Source of the DNA: Verrucomicrobiota bacterium
GTDB lineage: Bacteria > Verrucomicrobiota > Verrucomicrobiia > Limisphaerales > J093
Direction: 5' to 3'
Assembly: GCA_027493615.1 (NCBI GenBank)
Contig: JAOSKK010000038.1
Span: 62,001 to 126,000, forward strand
DNA: 64,000 nucleotides
Below are positions 1 to 6,585 of this stretch, piece by piece. A program made the translations under genes and the position numbers. Numbering within the stretch: position 1 is the first letter of the stretch; each line of letters starts with the position of its first letter. The notes under the pieces are model-generated. The model was not told the DNA's origin and did no database searches. It saw nothing but the letters and a program-made list of their open reading frames with translations.

Positions 1-672
1 AGTACCGCTCGAGCTTGGCGAGCGTCTCGGGCGCAATCGGCGAGGGCGCGGTCAGAGCCGGTTCCGTGGCGGGCTGCGGGATCGGCGGCGAGGCCATCGC
101 CCCCTTGAGCCACTCGGCCAGCAGCCGGCCTTCCGCTTCGGTCAGCTCGATGGTCTTGGTGTCAAAGAGCCGGGTCCGATCCTTCGAGGCCATCGCCCGG
201 TGCGACCCGTCCAGGTCCCAGACCAGCGTGAACTCGTACTCCGTGCCGTCCCGGGTGACCGGCGCCAGGCCCACCTTCTTGGGCACGAGCTTCCCCTTGT
301 CGTTGGGTTCCAGGACGTAATCCGTCTTCGAGCGCAGGCACGCGATGACGTGCAGCTTCGAGTTGAGCAGGGCGCTGATGACCGCGCGCCACTTCTCCCC
401 CGCCGCGGCCCAGTTCGAGAACCCGCTGCCGCCCCCGCCGGTCCAGGGCGTCCTTGTACTCCAGGACGGCCTCCCAGGCGTGGGACAGCGTGTCCACGAT
501 CAGGGCGTCAAACCCCTGGGCCTCCGCCGACTTGATGGCCTCGGCGAAGGTCGGCGCGTCGTAGGGCGGGTCGAGGTTCAGGGCCTCGAACGTGAACTGG
601 TCGGCGTAGAGCGACGCACTGCGGTGCTCGGTGTCGATGACCCCGATCCGGCCCTGGGGCCCGACCAGCCCC
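1..672 (-). CDS. Phage-type RecA/Sak4-like ATP-binding protein, partial and frameshifted
   Basis: The minus strand encodes the central and C-terminal part of an AAA/RecA-fold ATPase of the kind phages use for single-strand annealing or recombination (Sak4-like). Readable segments include GRIGVIDTEHRSASLYADQF, then FDALIVDTLSHAWEAVLEYK, whose ALIVDT stretch looks like a Walker B strand. After a one-base frameshift near position 440 follow SNWAAAGEKWRAVISALLNS and LHVIACLRSKTDYV. The N-terminal Walker A region is missing because the sequence breaks into a poly-G/poly-C block at about 673. The 3' end runs off the window. With the neighbouring excisionase-like HTH and the recombinase it suggests a prophage or integrative element. 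The family call rests on overall pattern, and other phage NTPases of this fold are possible. Confidence 0.6.
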
Positions 673-899
673 CGGGCGAGGGCAGGGGGGCGGGCCGGCC
701 CGGGGCCCGCCGGGGGGGGGGGCGGGCCGGGGGGGGGGGGGGGGGGGGCGCCCCCCCCCCCCCGGGGGCCCCCCCCGGGGGGGTCCTCCCCCGGGGGGCT
801 GTCCCCTTTCTTGGGTTAAGGGTGTCCTTCTTGGGGGGTGAACTCCCTTGGGGCCCCTCCCCTCCCCTTCTCTTTCTTAGCTTCCCCCCCAATCCTGTC
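673..899. other. Low-complexity poly-G/poly-C block, probable assembly artefact
   Basis: This stretch is dominated by runs of G followed by runs of C, then a short G/T/C-biased tail, and it has no coding character on either strand. It lies exactly between the start of an HTH gene and the surviving part of an ATPase gene, where the ATPase N-terminus should be. It looks like low-quality read sequence joined into the contig, not biological DNA. Confidence 0.75.
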
Positions 900-1006
900 C
901 TCCCATGCGAAGCAGCGTGGGTTTCTTGATGCCGATCCAAGCCGCGCACTGTTCGGGCGTCAGAAGCACGGCGGGCTCAGGGACAGGTGGGGCTTGGGGA
1001 AGTCAT
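900..1006 (-). CDS. Excisionase-like helix-turn-helix protein, truncated
   Basis: Starting from an ATG at 1006, and allowing one missing base in a C run near 995, the minus strand reads a short Pro-rich leader followed by EPAVLLTPEQCAAWIGIKKP and TLLRM. This matches the pattern of MerR/excisionase-type HTH proteins, where a 'LLTPEQxAxWLGIxKPTL' recognition segment begins the protein. The ATG overlaps the stop codon of the upstream ribbon-helix-helix gene (ATGA), so the two are probably cotranscribed. The reading is lost where the poly-G/poly-C block begins. Its likely role is excision or regulation of the neighbouring mobile element, which is inferred from position. Confidence 0.5.
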
Positions 1007-1190
1007 GAATTGGCAAGGGGTTCCGAGCGACTCGGGGCCTCGGGGCGGGTAGCCAGAACCAGTTCGGCGACCATGCTGCTGATCGAGCGACGGTTCCGCA
1101 CTGGCCAGCCGGAACAGGCGCCGCTTCACCGGAGAGCGGCACGTACAGGTTGAGCTTGACGGCTTCTTTGATGGTGCGTGGACGTGCCAT
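1003..1190 (-). CDS. Ribbon-helix-helix (CopG-type) DNA-binding protein, frameshifted
   Basis: ATG at 1190 opens MARPRTIKEAVKLNLYVPLS, the basic strand plus beta-ribbon of a CopG/Arc-type repressor. Two one-base deletions then have to be restored to read VKRRLFRLASAE and NRRSISSMVAELVLATRPEA, the two helices ('SISSMVAELVL' is the typical second helix). The restored protein is about 63 residues, a usual size. Its stop overlaps the ATG of the downstream HTH gene. It is divergent from a second RHH gene whose N-terminus is very similar (RPKIKNAVRLNLYL), across an 81-bp region with operator-like repeats. It probably represses its own promoter. Confidence 0.6.
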
Positions 1191-1271
1191 ACGACGGGTC
1201 AATATGCGCATAATATGCGCGTTTCAACAAAAAACTCGCCTAAAACAGTTTTTGGCGTATAAAATGCCCCC
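1191..1271. promoter_or_regulatory. Divergent promoter/operator region between two RHH genes
   Basis: This AT-rich 81-bp gap lies between divergent ribbon-helix-helix genes. It holds a direct repeat AATATGCGC at 1201-1209 and 1212-1220, spaced 11 bp (about one helical turn). An inverted repeat follows, CGCCTAAAAC at 1237-1246 against GTTTTTGGCG at 1248-1257. Such repeats are typical RHH repressor sites. The assignment to either protein is inferred. Confidence 0.5.
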
Positions 1272-1495
1272 GTGAGGCCGAAGATTAAGAACGCCGTGCG
1301 CTTGAACCTCTACCTGACCGGGCCGTGGTGGACGCGCTGGACCGCGCCTCCGCCCTGCGCAAGCTCTCCCGCTCCGCCCTCATCGAGGAACTGGTCAATT
1401 CCGCCCCAGCACGCTCGGCTGCAGACGAGGCAGCTTCCGAGGCCCTGCGGCGGGCGGTCCCGCGAGCACGCGGGCGGAAACCGCGAGCTGCCTGA
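1272..1495 (+). CDS. Ribbon-helix-helix (CopG-type) DNA-binding protein, frameshifted
   Basis: A GTG at 1272 opens MRPKIKNAVRLNLYL. A single G is then missing: CTGACCGG where CTGGACCGG is expected, around 1315-1320. With it restored the protein continues VVDALDRASALRKLSRSALI and EELVNSAPARSA, ending at the TGA at 1493-1495 (about 74 residues). The beta-strand plus 'SRSALIEELV' helix is the RHH/CopG pattern. The N-terminus closely resembles the divergent neighbour at 1003-1190, suggesting the two are paralogues. They may be antitoxin-like or element-control repressors; no toxin partner is visible. Confidence 0.6.
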
Positions 1496-1774
1496 CCCAC
1501 CGGGCGAGCTTCTGCGCCATCTCGTAGGCGCTCCCGCGGATCGAGGTGACCCGCGATTTCCTCAAGCTCCGGTTCCATCCGGACGCGAACAACGACTTTC
1601 GCCATAACCCTTCTCCGACCCAGCCCGGCGGTTTCGCAGGATGCTCAAGGTTTTCGCCGTGCTTGCGAGTGAGTGTCGCACAGGGGGTGGGACATCTACG
1701 GGGTTACCCCTCCAAAAACTTACTCACAGGGTGTGAATAACTAACGTGCCGGCGGCTGAGGACCGGGCGGTGGT

Positions 1775-2927
1775 TCAGGGCTGCGCCGCCGGCGCCGCCT
1801 GGGCCGGCTGCCCGGCCATCGAGTTCGGCCGAATGGCCCAGAACTCAGCCGCCTGCTCGGGCGTGACCAGCTCGTGGTAATGGGTCAAGAGGATGGTCGG
1901 GGAATTCCCCCAACGTGTGCGCCACCTTGCCCGCGTCCCGGTGAATCGCCATGAGGTAGCTCGCCGCCGTGTGGCGCAACACGTCCGGCCACCACCGCTC
2001 CCACCCGGCCGAGTTGCGCAGGCACTTCTGAACGTGCTTGCGCTTCTCCCACTCCCACGGAAGCTGCGCATCGAGTTCCCCGGCCCGCGTGAGCCACCCC
2101 ACCGCGGCGGGCTCCAGCGGAATCACCCGCCGATGCCGCACCTTTGCTCGCCGCGGCGTCCATCTGGATCAGGCCGCGGGCCAGGTCGATCTTCGGCCAG
2201 GTGAGCTGGTCGGTTTCCTCCGGGCGCGTGCCCGCGAACATCCCCAGCGCCACCCACGCCAGCAGCTTCGGGTGCCGGGCCTCGCACACGCCGAGCAGGT
2301 GCCGCGCCTCGGCCGGGGCCAGAATCCGCGGGGGGACCCGCTCCACCCGCGGGTGCTCGATCCCCCTGCACGGGTTCCTTGCCACCCAGCCCCGCTTGAG
2401 CGCATGGCTGAAGAACGCGCCGAACAGCAGGTAGTTGTTCTTCTGCGTCCCCGCGCGCAGGCGCCGCCCCTGGACCCATTGCTCAAGCATCTCGCGGGTC
2501 ACCGCCCCGATCGGGAGTCGCTCCCGTCCCCGCGCGAAGAAGCGCAGAAACCTCGCCATCTGCTCGACGTACCGCGGGCGCCGGTTGGCCGCGGTCTTCT
2601 CCTCCAAGAAACGGGCAATCGCCTCCTCCAAGGGCAACGATGGCACGCCGACCGGATGGGCGCTGCGGTAGAAGTCCCAGACCTCGCGCCAGGTGTTTCC
2701 GGACTGCTTGATCTCCTCGGCCACGAGCACGATCTCGGCGCGCTCACGCGCCGGCATCGTGGCCCAGGAGTGACCGGACACCGACCACTGATCGCGGATG
2801 TCCGCCGCGGCACTCTCGGCCGCCGCCTTGGTGGGGTGAAAGGTCCGGGTCCGCTTGCCCTGCTTGCGCACGTCGAGCACCCACTCGATCCGGCCCTCCT
2901 TCGTTGCGGTCTGATGGTGAGCTTCAT
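1775..2927 (-). CDS. Tyrosine recombinase (site-specific integrase), frameshifted
   Basis: This is a phage-type tyrosine recombinase of about 384 residues. ATG at 2927 gives MKLTIRP, and after a frameshift RIEWVLDVRKQGKRTRTFHP. The SAM-like core-binding domain follows (EEAIARFLEEKTAANRRPRY through NNYLLFGAFFSHALKRGWVA). The catalytic domain shows the first Arg in FAGTRPEETDQL, the second Arg box in DVLRHTAASYLM, and the Tyr in LLTHYHELV. Three one-base frameshifts (about 2910, 2140 and 1905) must be restored; the last is in GGGGAATTCCCCC. It is not an integron integrase: the IntI-specific insertion is not seen. It probably mobilises the phage-like genes to its left. No att core could be identified. 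Confidence 0.8.
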
Positions 2928-3332
2928 GGTGCGGGGAAATGGTGCCCAACTGGTGCCCGAAAAGCAAGCGCTAACTCGGAAACAAGTCTTCCCCAACTCG
3001 CCACAACTCAGTTCATCGCCAGGCCTAGAAATGGCCAAAAAGCCTGAAAAGTGGCCAGAGAAGCCACGAATCCAGTCACTTGTTACACGGTGTGACCCTG
3101 GGTGTCTTATCTATTACGAACATCGGGGATTGGCCTGAGGGAGGCGCTCCCTGAACCTGTGGTGCGGGCTTCCAGCCTGCACCCTCCGCGGTTCATGCCC
3201 CCTGAGCAGGCCAGAAGGGAACACGCTGCTTCCCTGGCGCCCTCCTTTTCGCGTCCGTTGGCGCTTTCGCCATCGTCCGCGAGGAGTCCGGGTAGGGCGG
3301 AATCGCGTGGCTTCGACCGCTGGCGCTGGATT
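2928..3332. other. Intergenic, no supported gene
   Basis: No ORF here has coding character. It contains one copy of the dispersed 'gtgcgggc...gcctgcac' repeat (3157-3182). No tRNA or recognisable att core is seen upstream of the recombinase. Confidence 0.5.
3157..3182. repeat. Dispersed GTGCAGGC/GCCTGCAC-type repeat, single copy
   Basis: CTGTGGTGCGGGC followed by TTCCAGCCTGCAC is the inverted-orientation version of the repeat seen in tandem at 21644-21743 and 56868-56934. Confidence 0.6.
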
Positions 3333-3845
3333 TCACTCCACGATTGGCCAGAGCGCGCCGCCGAGGCTTTCGCGGAGCGGCTTGAGATCGGGATCGTGTG
3401 CGGCGGCTTGCTTCACGGTGGGCTCGTCCAAGACGAGCGCCCGTTGGAGCCAGGTGCGGGATTCCTCGAGTCGCCCCAGTTGAGCGCAGTAGCAGGCAAG
3501 GTTGTAGGGGATGGTCCAGACGGCCGGGAACCGGTTGGCCACCGGCAGCAGTTGGTCGAAGGCCTCCTGGGTACGCCGGGCTTCGTGGAGGGCGAAGGAC
3601 CGGTGAATCCAGGCTGTCGGGCGCTGGGGATCGCGTTCGAGGACGGCGTTGGCGATGGCGACGCAGCGATCCCACTGTTTGGCGCGCGCGCCGAGGTGCC
3701 AGCGCGCCTCGAGCACATCCGGATGACCGGAGAACTCCGGCGCGATCCGTTCCAGCTCGGCGGCGGCTTCCCGGTCGTTGCCCAACTCGAGCCAGCCTTC
3801 GGCGGCCCGGAGGTGGTGCCGGTCGGGTGGAAGCAACGGCTGCAT
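3333..3845 (-). CDS. Tetratricopeptide repeat protein
   Basis: This intact 170-residue protein has helical TPR pairs: HLRAAEGWLELGNDREAAAE at residues 10-30, DVLEARWHLGARAKQWDRCV at about 44-64, TAWIHRSFALHEARRTQEAF at about 78-98, and WTIPYNLACYCAQLGRLEES at about 112-131. There is no signal peptide, so it is probably a cytoplasmic scaffold. TPR proteins of this size are common in Verrucomicrobiota, but the partner cannot be deduced. It is transcribed away from the cassette array. Confidence 0.75.
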   Translation of the reverse strand: MQPLLPPDRHHLRAAEGWLELGNDREAAAELERIAPEFSGHPDVLEARWHLGARAKQWDRCVAIANAVLERDPQRPTAWIHRSFALHEARRTQEAFDQLLPVANRFPAVWTIPYNLACYCAQLGRLEESRTWLQRALVLDEPTVKQAAAHDPDLKPLRESLGGALWPIVE

Positions 3846-4411
3846 CGCCTTGGTCAGGGCGGACTCAGGTCCGCGAAGGTATCACTTCAGATGGCGCCGA
3901 CGGTAAGGTGGGCGGGGGAAGCGTCAAGGACAGTCGACGTGACCGGTTGTCGGTGCCCGGGAGCGCGACGTCCACAGCGCCGCCACGGCCGGCGAGAACA
4001 CCCCCCGCGCGGTCCTGGGAAAGCGCCGGACCTGTCGCCGGCAAGAAGCCCCTTGACCCGGTTCTCCTCGTGGCCGAGCCTTCGCCGCAAGACACAGGAC
4101 GAGGGCCATGGGTTCGGCCACCGCTCAAGAACGCGGCCATGAGGACGCGCGCGGTTCCTTGCGATCCAGCGTGCGAGAGGGTTCCGTTTCGCCTCGGCTC
4201 ACCGAGCGCACGGTCCCTGGCGCCTTGCGATGACATCGACACAAACCGCCCAGACAGCGATGCCCTCGAGGAGGAACCGCCTGGGTACCAGGCCTCATCC
4301 GCGCCATCCGAGTCATCCGCGGTCAGGGATGACCGCGGCCCCCGTGCACCGCGGATGTCACGGATTTCGCGGATGGTCAGCAGGCTGGAGTGTGGGGCAT
4401 GGCGACACCGA
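3846..4411. other. Intergenic, no supported gene
   Basis: Open frames here are short and lack family resemblance. A GCGGATNNCNCGGAT-type imperfect repeat lies around 4310-4375, similar to one at 29428-29460. Confidence 0.45.
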
Positions 4412-4447
4412 GGCGAACCACGCGGTCGCTCACCTGTGTTGTTCGAC
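4412..4447 (+). repeat. attC-like site 1, collapsed
   Basis: GGCGAACCACGCGGT at the left and CTCACCTGTGTTGTTCGAC at the right are the two arms seen in site 2, joined directly without the long central loop (36 bp in total). The right arm CGGTCGCTCACCTGTGT is identical to site 2. It looks like a deletion between the two CGGTCG motifs of a full site. Confidence 0.5.
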
Positions 4448-4492
4448 GAAACGGAATCTTGCCAGCGAGCGCTTGGGGAGTACGGTCGCGCC

Positions 4493-4687
4493 ATGAGCAC
4501 AGCGGTTGCCCAGATTTTGCGCGAGGTCGAGCGACTGTCAGATCGAGAGCGGGTGGAGCTACGCCGGGCATTGGTCGAGCAGATCCCCATGTCGGACGAT
4601 TTGACCGACGAGGATTTCGCCGCACTGGCGGCGGCGTCTTTCCGGGCCCTGGACGAGGAGGAACAGAAGAACACACGCCATGCCTGA
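4493..4687 (+). CDS. Antitoxin of a MazF/PemK-type addiction module
   Basis: This 64-residue acidic protein begins MSTAVAQILREVERLSDRER and has a central ALVEQIPMSDDLTDEDFAAL. A helical, Asp/Glu-rich C-terminus (FRALDEEEQKNTRHA) is typical of antitoxins that wrap around their toxin. It overlaps the toxin start by 8 nt, a standard arrangement giving coupled translation. It forms the first gene of the first cassette, directly after attC-like site 1. Toxin-antitoxin pairs are frequent stabilising cassettes in integron arrays, so the location fits. Confidence 0.75.
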   Translation: MSTAVAQILREVERLSDRERVELRRALVEQIPMSDDLTDEDFAALAAASFRALDEEEQKNTRHA

Positions 4688-5000
4688 GCGTGGCGAAGTG
4701 TGGCAGGTGGACTTCGGGGTTACCCAGAAGGTACGGCCGGCCTTGGTCATTGGGATCCCGTATGGCGATTCCGACCGGGCCTTGATCGGCGTCATACCCC
4801 ACACCACGGCCACGCGAGGCTCCCAGTTTGAGGTGTTCCTGCCAGTCCGTTTTCTCTCGGAGGGTGCATTTCTGGTCCAGGGGATTCAGGCACTGCCGCC
4901 CAGGTACTTTCTCCGACGTCTCGGCGTGCTGAGCCCGGAGGAGTTGGGTCAGGTGGAGCAGGTTCTGTTGCACTGGCTTGGCCTTCAGAGGCAGAGGTGA
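4680..5000 (+). CDS. MazF/PemK-like endoribonuclease toxin
   Basis: This 106-residue protein shows the MazF/PemK fold signature. It begins MPERGEVWQVDFGVTQKVRP, where the GEVWQVDFG strand and the following 'RPALVI' are hallmark elements. GVIPHTTATRGSQFEVFLPV and FLVQGIQALPPRYFLRRLGV follow. Members cleave mRNA at short motifs and are neutralised by the adjacent antitoxin. The 'KVRPALVIG' and 'VIPHTT' segments contain the Arg and Thr normally found in the active site. The stop lies about 10 nt before the R'' box of attC-like site 2, as in gene cassettes. Confidence 0.85.
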   Translation: MPERGEVWQVDFGVTQKVRPALVIGIPYGDSDRALIGVIPHTTATRGSQFEVFLPVRFLSEGAFLVQGIQALPPRYFLRRLGVLSPEELGQVEQVLLHWLGLQRQR

Positions 5001-5009
5001 AGACATGGA

Positions 5010-5135
5010 GCCGAACCACACGGTCGAGGCGAACCGCCGCCCCGCTGCTCCGCTCGAGGTCGGGAGCCAGTTCAGATCGCTTTTCTGTGCTCCACCCGCT
5101 CTGCCAGCGGCGGTCGCTCACCTGTGTCGTTCGGC
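5010..5135 (+). repeat. attC-like site 2
   Basis: This 126-bp imperfect palindrome starts with R'' GCCGAAC (5010-5016) and ends with R' GTTCGGC (5129-5135). The left arm CACACGGTCGAGGCGAACCG pairs with the complement of the right arm CGGTCGCTCACCTGTGTC. The match leaves an unpaired C inside GGTCGAG against GGTGAG, which is the extrahelical-base signature of the L'' box. A CCGCCGC pair continues the stem. Confidence 0.7.
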
Positions 5136-5138
5136 ATA

Positions 5139-5693
5139 GTGAAGAGGCTTCCACACAGTTTGCTGCTCTCGGTGAGCATCGTCGTGGTTCTCCTTTTAGG
5201 TGCGGTGTTGGTAGGCCAGTTGGCATTGCGCTGCAAGTCCGCTCCGGCGCCAGCCACTTCTGCCATCCAGTACCTGGGCCCAACGAACATCATTGACCCC
5301 ACAGGGAGCTGGCCCACCCGGAGTTGGGGGGCTTTCAGCATCAGTAATGGAACGTCAAAGCCGTTTTATTACTACGCGGCGGGAATCGATTATCGAACGC
5401 CTACGGGTTGGGTTTCAGCGGCATGGCCCGGCACGCCCGGGCCTCCCCTTGTCGCGATAGATTACCTAACGTCTTCCGGCATCGTCGCTCCATCCACTTC
5501 GACAAACTTCTTCGCAGGTATCCCAGCGTCGAACATTACCTGGCGGCTTCGCATGTGGTACCGGGAGGCAGGTCTAAGAGGCTCGCTGGAGACCTCCTTT
5601 AGTAAACTCGGTTCCAAGCTCCGAGGTTCGCCTGCGAGCACCGCATGGAGCGGCGCGCCGCAATTGCTGATAACCGACGAGATCAAGCCATGA
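5139..5693 (+). CDS. Cassette-borne membrane-anchored protein of unknown function
   Basis: The gene starts at GTG 5139, just 3 nt after R' of attC-like site 2, and ends 1 nt before R'' of site 3, so it fills its cassette. The 184-residue product begins with a short basic stretch and a strong membrane or signal segment (LLLSVSIVVVLLLGAVLVGQ). An extracytoplasmic domain rich in Ser, Thr, Gly and aromatics follows (e.g. GAFSISNGTSKPFYYYAAGI and NITWRLRMWYREAGL). I recognise no family. The upstream in-frame GTG at 5124 lies inside the recombination site and is less likely. It is probably an exported or anchored accessory protein. Confidence 0.65.
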   Translation: MKRLPHSLLLSVSIVVVLLLGAVLVGQLALRCKSAPAPATSAIQYLGPTNIIDPTGSWPTRSWGAFSISNGTSKPFYYYAAGIDYRTPTGWVSAAWPGTPGPPLVAIDYLTSSGIVAPSTSTNFFAGIPASNITWRLRMWYREAGLRGSLETSFSKLGSKLRGSPASTAWSGAPQLLITDEIKP

Positions 5694-5694
5694 T

Positions 5695-5796
5695 GCCGAA
5701 CCAGAGGTCCAGTGAATCGGAGCCAGCCGTTCCGGTCACGGTGAACTGCGAGCGTCATGGGCGCCTGGCTCCGGTCGCTGACCTTGATCGTTCGGC
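5695..5796 (+). repeat. attC-like site 3
   Basis: R'' GCCGAAC (5695-5701) and R' GTTCGGC (5790-5796) bound a 102-bp imperfect palindrome. AGGTCCAG on the left pairs with the complement of CTGACCT on the right, leaving one extrahelical C. The stem then continues with CGGAGCCAG against CTGGCTCCG. The right arm CGGTCGCTGACCT closely matches site 2. Confidence 0.75.
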
Positions 5797-5814
5797 AGTT
5801 GGTCACAAGCGCGC

Positions 5815-6126
5815 ATGGATCCCGCCGTGAACCGCATCGAAGTGCAGAACGTGGCTGCTCAACGCGTCGAACGGCTTCAGTCGCTTTCATTCACGGCGAT
5901 TGCTGCTTTACCCGAGCGGCAGGATGAAATCGAGCGGGCGAGAGGTCGCGAGATTGCGGTAGCGACATACCTGGACAGGTTGCCGGATGATCGAATCCGT
6001 GTCGTGGTGCAGGCGTACTTCCATCGTCTTCTCGGGGTTGGGACCATGGCGTTGAAGGGGTTTTTCATTGCCCCTGACAACACGAGGACGCCAGTGCCAG
6101 AGAAGTTGATGTGGGAGTTTGTATGA
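5815..6126 (+). CDS. Cassette-borne hypothetical protein
   Basis: This 103-residue soluble protein begins 19 nt after attC-like site 3 and ends just before site 4. It reads MDPAVNRIEVQNVAAQRVER, then an Arg/Glu-rich helix (RQDEIERARGREIAVATYLD) and VVVQAYFHRLLGVGTMALKG. No family is recognised. Its position, direction and size are those of a single-gene integron cassette. A GTG at 5827 is an alternative start. Confidence 0.6.
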   Translation: MDPAVNRIEVQNVAAQRVERLQSLSFTAIAALPERQDEIERARGREIAVATYLDRLPDDRIRVVVQAYFHRLLGVGTMALKGFFIAPDNTRTPVPEKLMWEFV

Positions 6127-6127
6127 G

Positions 6128-6238
6128 AGTCCCCTTGGCGACCACTGCGCGCGAGCGAAGGAGGGGCAGTCGTTGCGCTCCCGGGTCCGTTTCTTGCTTT
6201 GCGGCGGCTGCTCCCCTTCGCTGCAACCGGCGTTGGGC
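6128..6238 (+). repeat. attC-like site 4, degenerate R''
   Basis: R' GTTGGGC (6232-6238) fits the GTTRRRY consensus exactly. An internal stem pairs GAGCGAAGGAGGGGCAG (about 6149-6165) with CTGCTCCCCTTCGCTGC (about 6208-6224). A matching R'' with AAC is not found at the left end, so the site is degenerate or its limits are wrong. Confidence 0.5.
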
Positions 6239-6585
6239 GTGAGCGGTGAGCTGAATCGTGGGCCCACGACGGGGCACCGACTTCCATGCTGGGCTGACCA
6301 CGGTCGCTCGTGGGCTCTGGTTTGGCCCATGACCACAGTCGAACTCACTGCCGAGTTCGCGATTAGCGGAAGCTCCCGGCGAGCGTGGCACCCCCACTCC
6401 TGTGAACTTACAGCCATTTGAGGTTCATCGAGCGCAGGACCCGACCGACAGCTCTAAGCTCTTCCGGATGAACAACTCCCGGATGGTTCGTTGACGGCGG
6501 TTGCCTGGTGCTTGGCTCGGCGAACCCTGAACGCATGGCACTCTGCCGGAAATGCTTGGCGACGAAGGGCCGGAAACCTAAGCGA
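6239..6585. other. Possible last cassette remnant; no supported gene
   Basis: An open frame from GTG 6239 to 6421 (60 codons) begins immediately after attC-like site 4, as a cassette gene would. It has no family resemblance and no attC-like site follows, so it is not called. Nothing else is recognised before the LamG gene stop at 6586. Confidence 0.4.

Larger units (their letters stand above)
4412..6238 (+). mobile_element. Integron-type cassette array lacking an integrase (CALIN-like)
   Basis: Three to four attC-like hairpins in the same orientation separate short same-strand genes: a toxin-antitoxin pair, then two single orphan genes. Gene stops lie 1-10 nt before the next R'' box. No IntI gene and no attI are visible within the window. 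The array sits between a TPR gene and a minus-strand LamG giant. Recognition rests on hairpin structure and on the near identity of the right-hand arms of sites 1 to 3. R' is GTTCGGC in two of them, which departs from the textbook GTTRRRY at its fourth base. Confidence 0.65.

Noticed and set aside
1395..1605. Minus-strand small gene (MAKVVVRVRMEPELEEI, then YEMAQKLARWVRQL in another frame)
   Set aside because: It would be a phage-structural-like protein but needs a frameshift and overlaps the better supported RHH gene; evidence too thin.
1775..2927. Recombinase as the integron integrase for the cassette array
   Set aside because: It lacks the IntI-specific patch and resembles phage-type integrases; it is also separated from the array by a TPR gene.
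5124..5138. Upstream GTG as start of the second cassette gene
   Set aside because: It lies inside the R' arm of attC-like site 2; the GTG at 5139 starts just outside the site.
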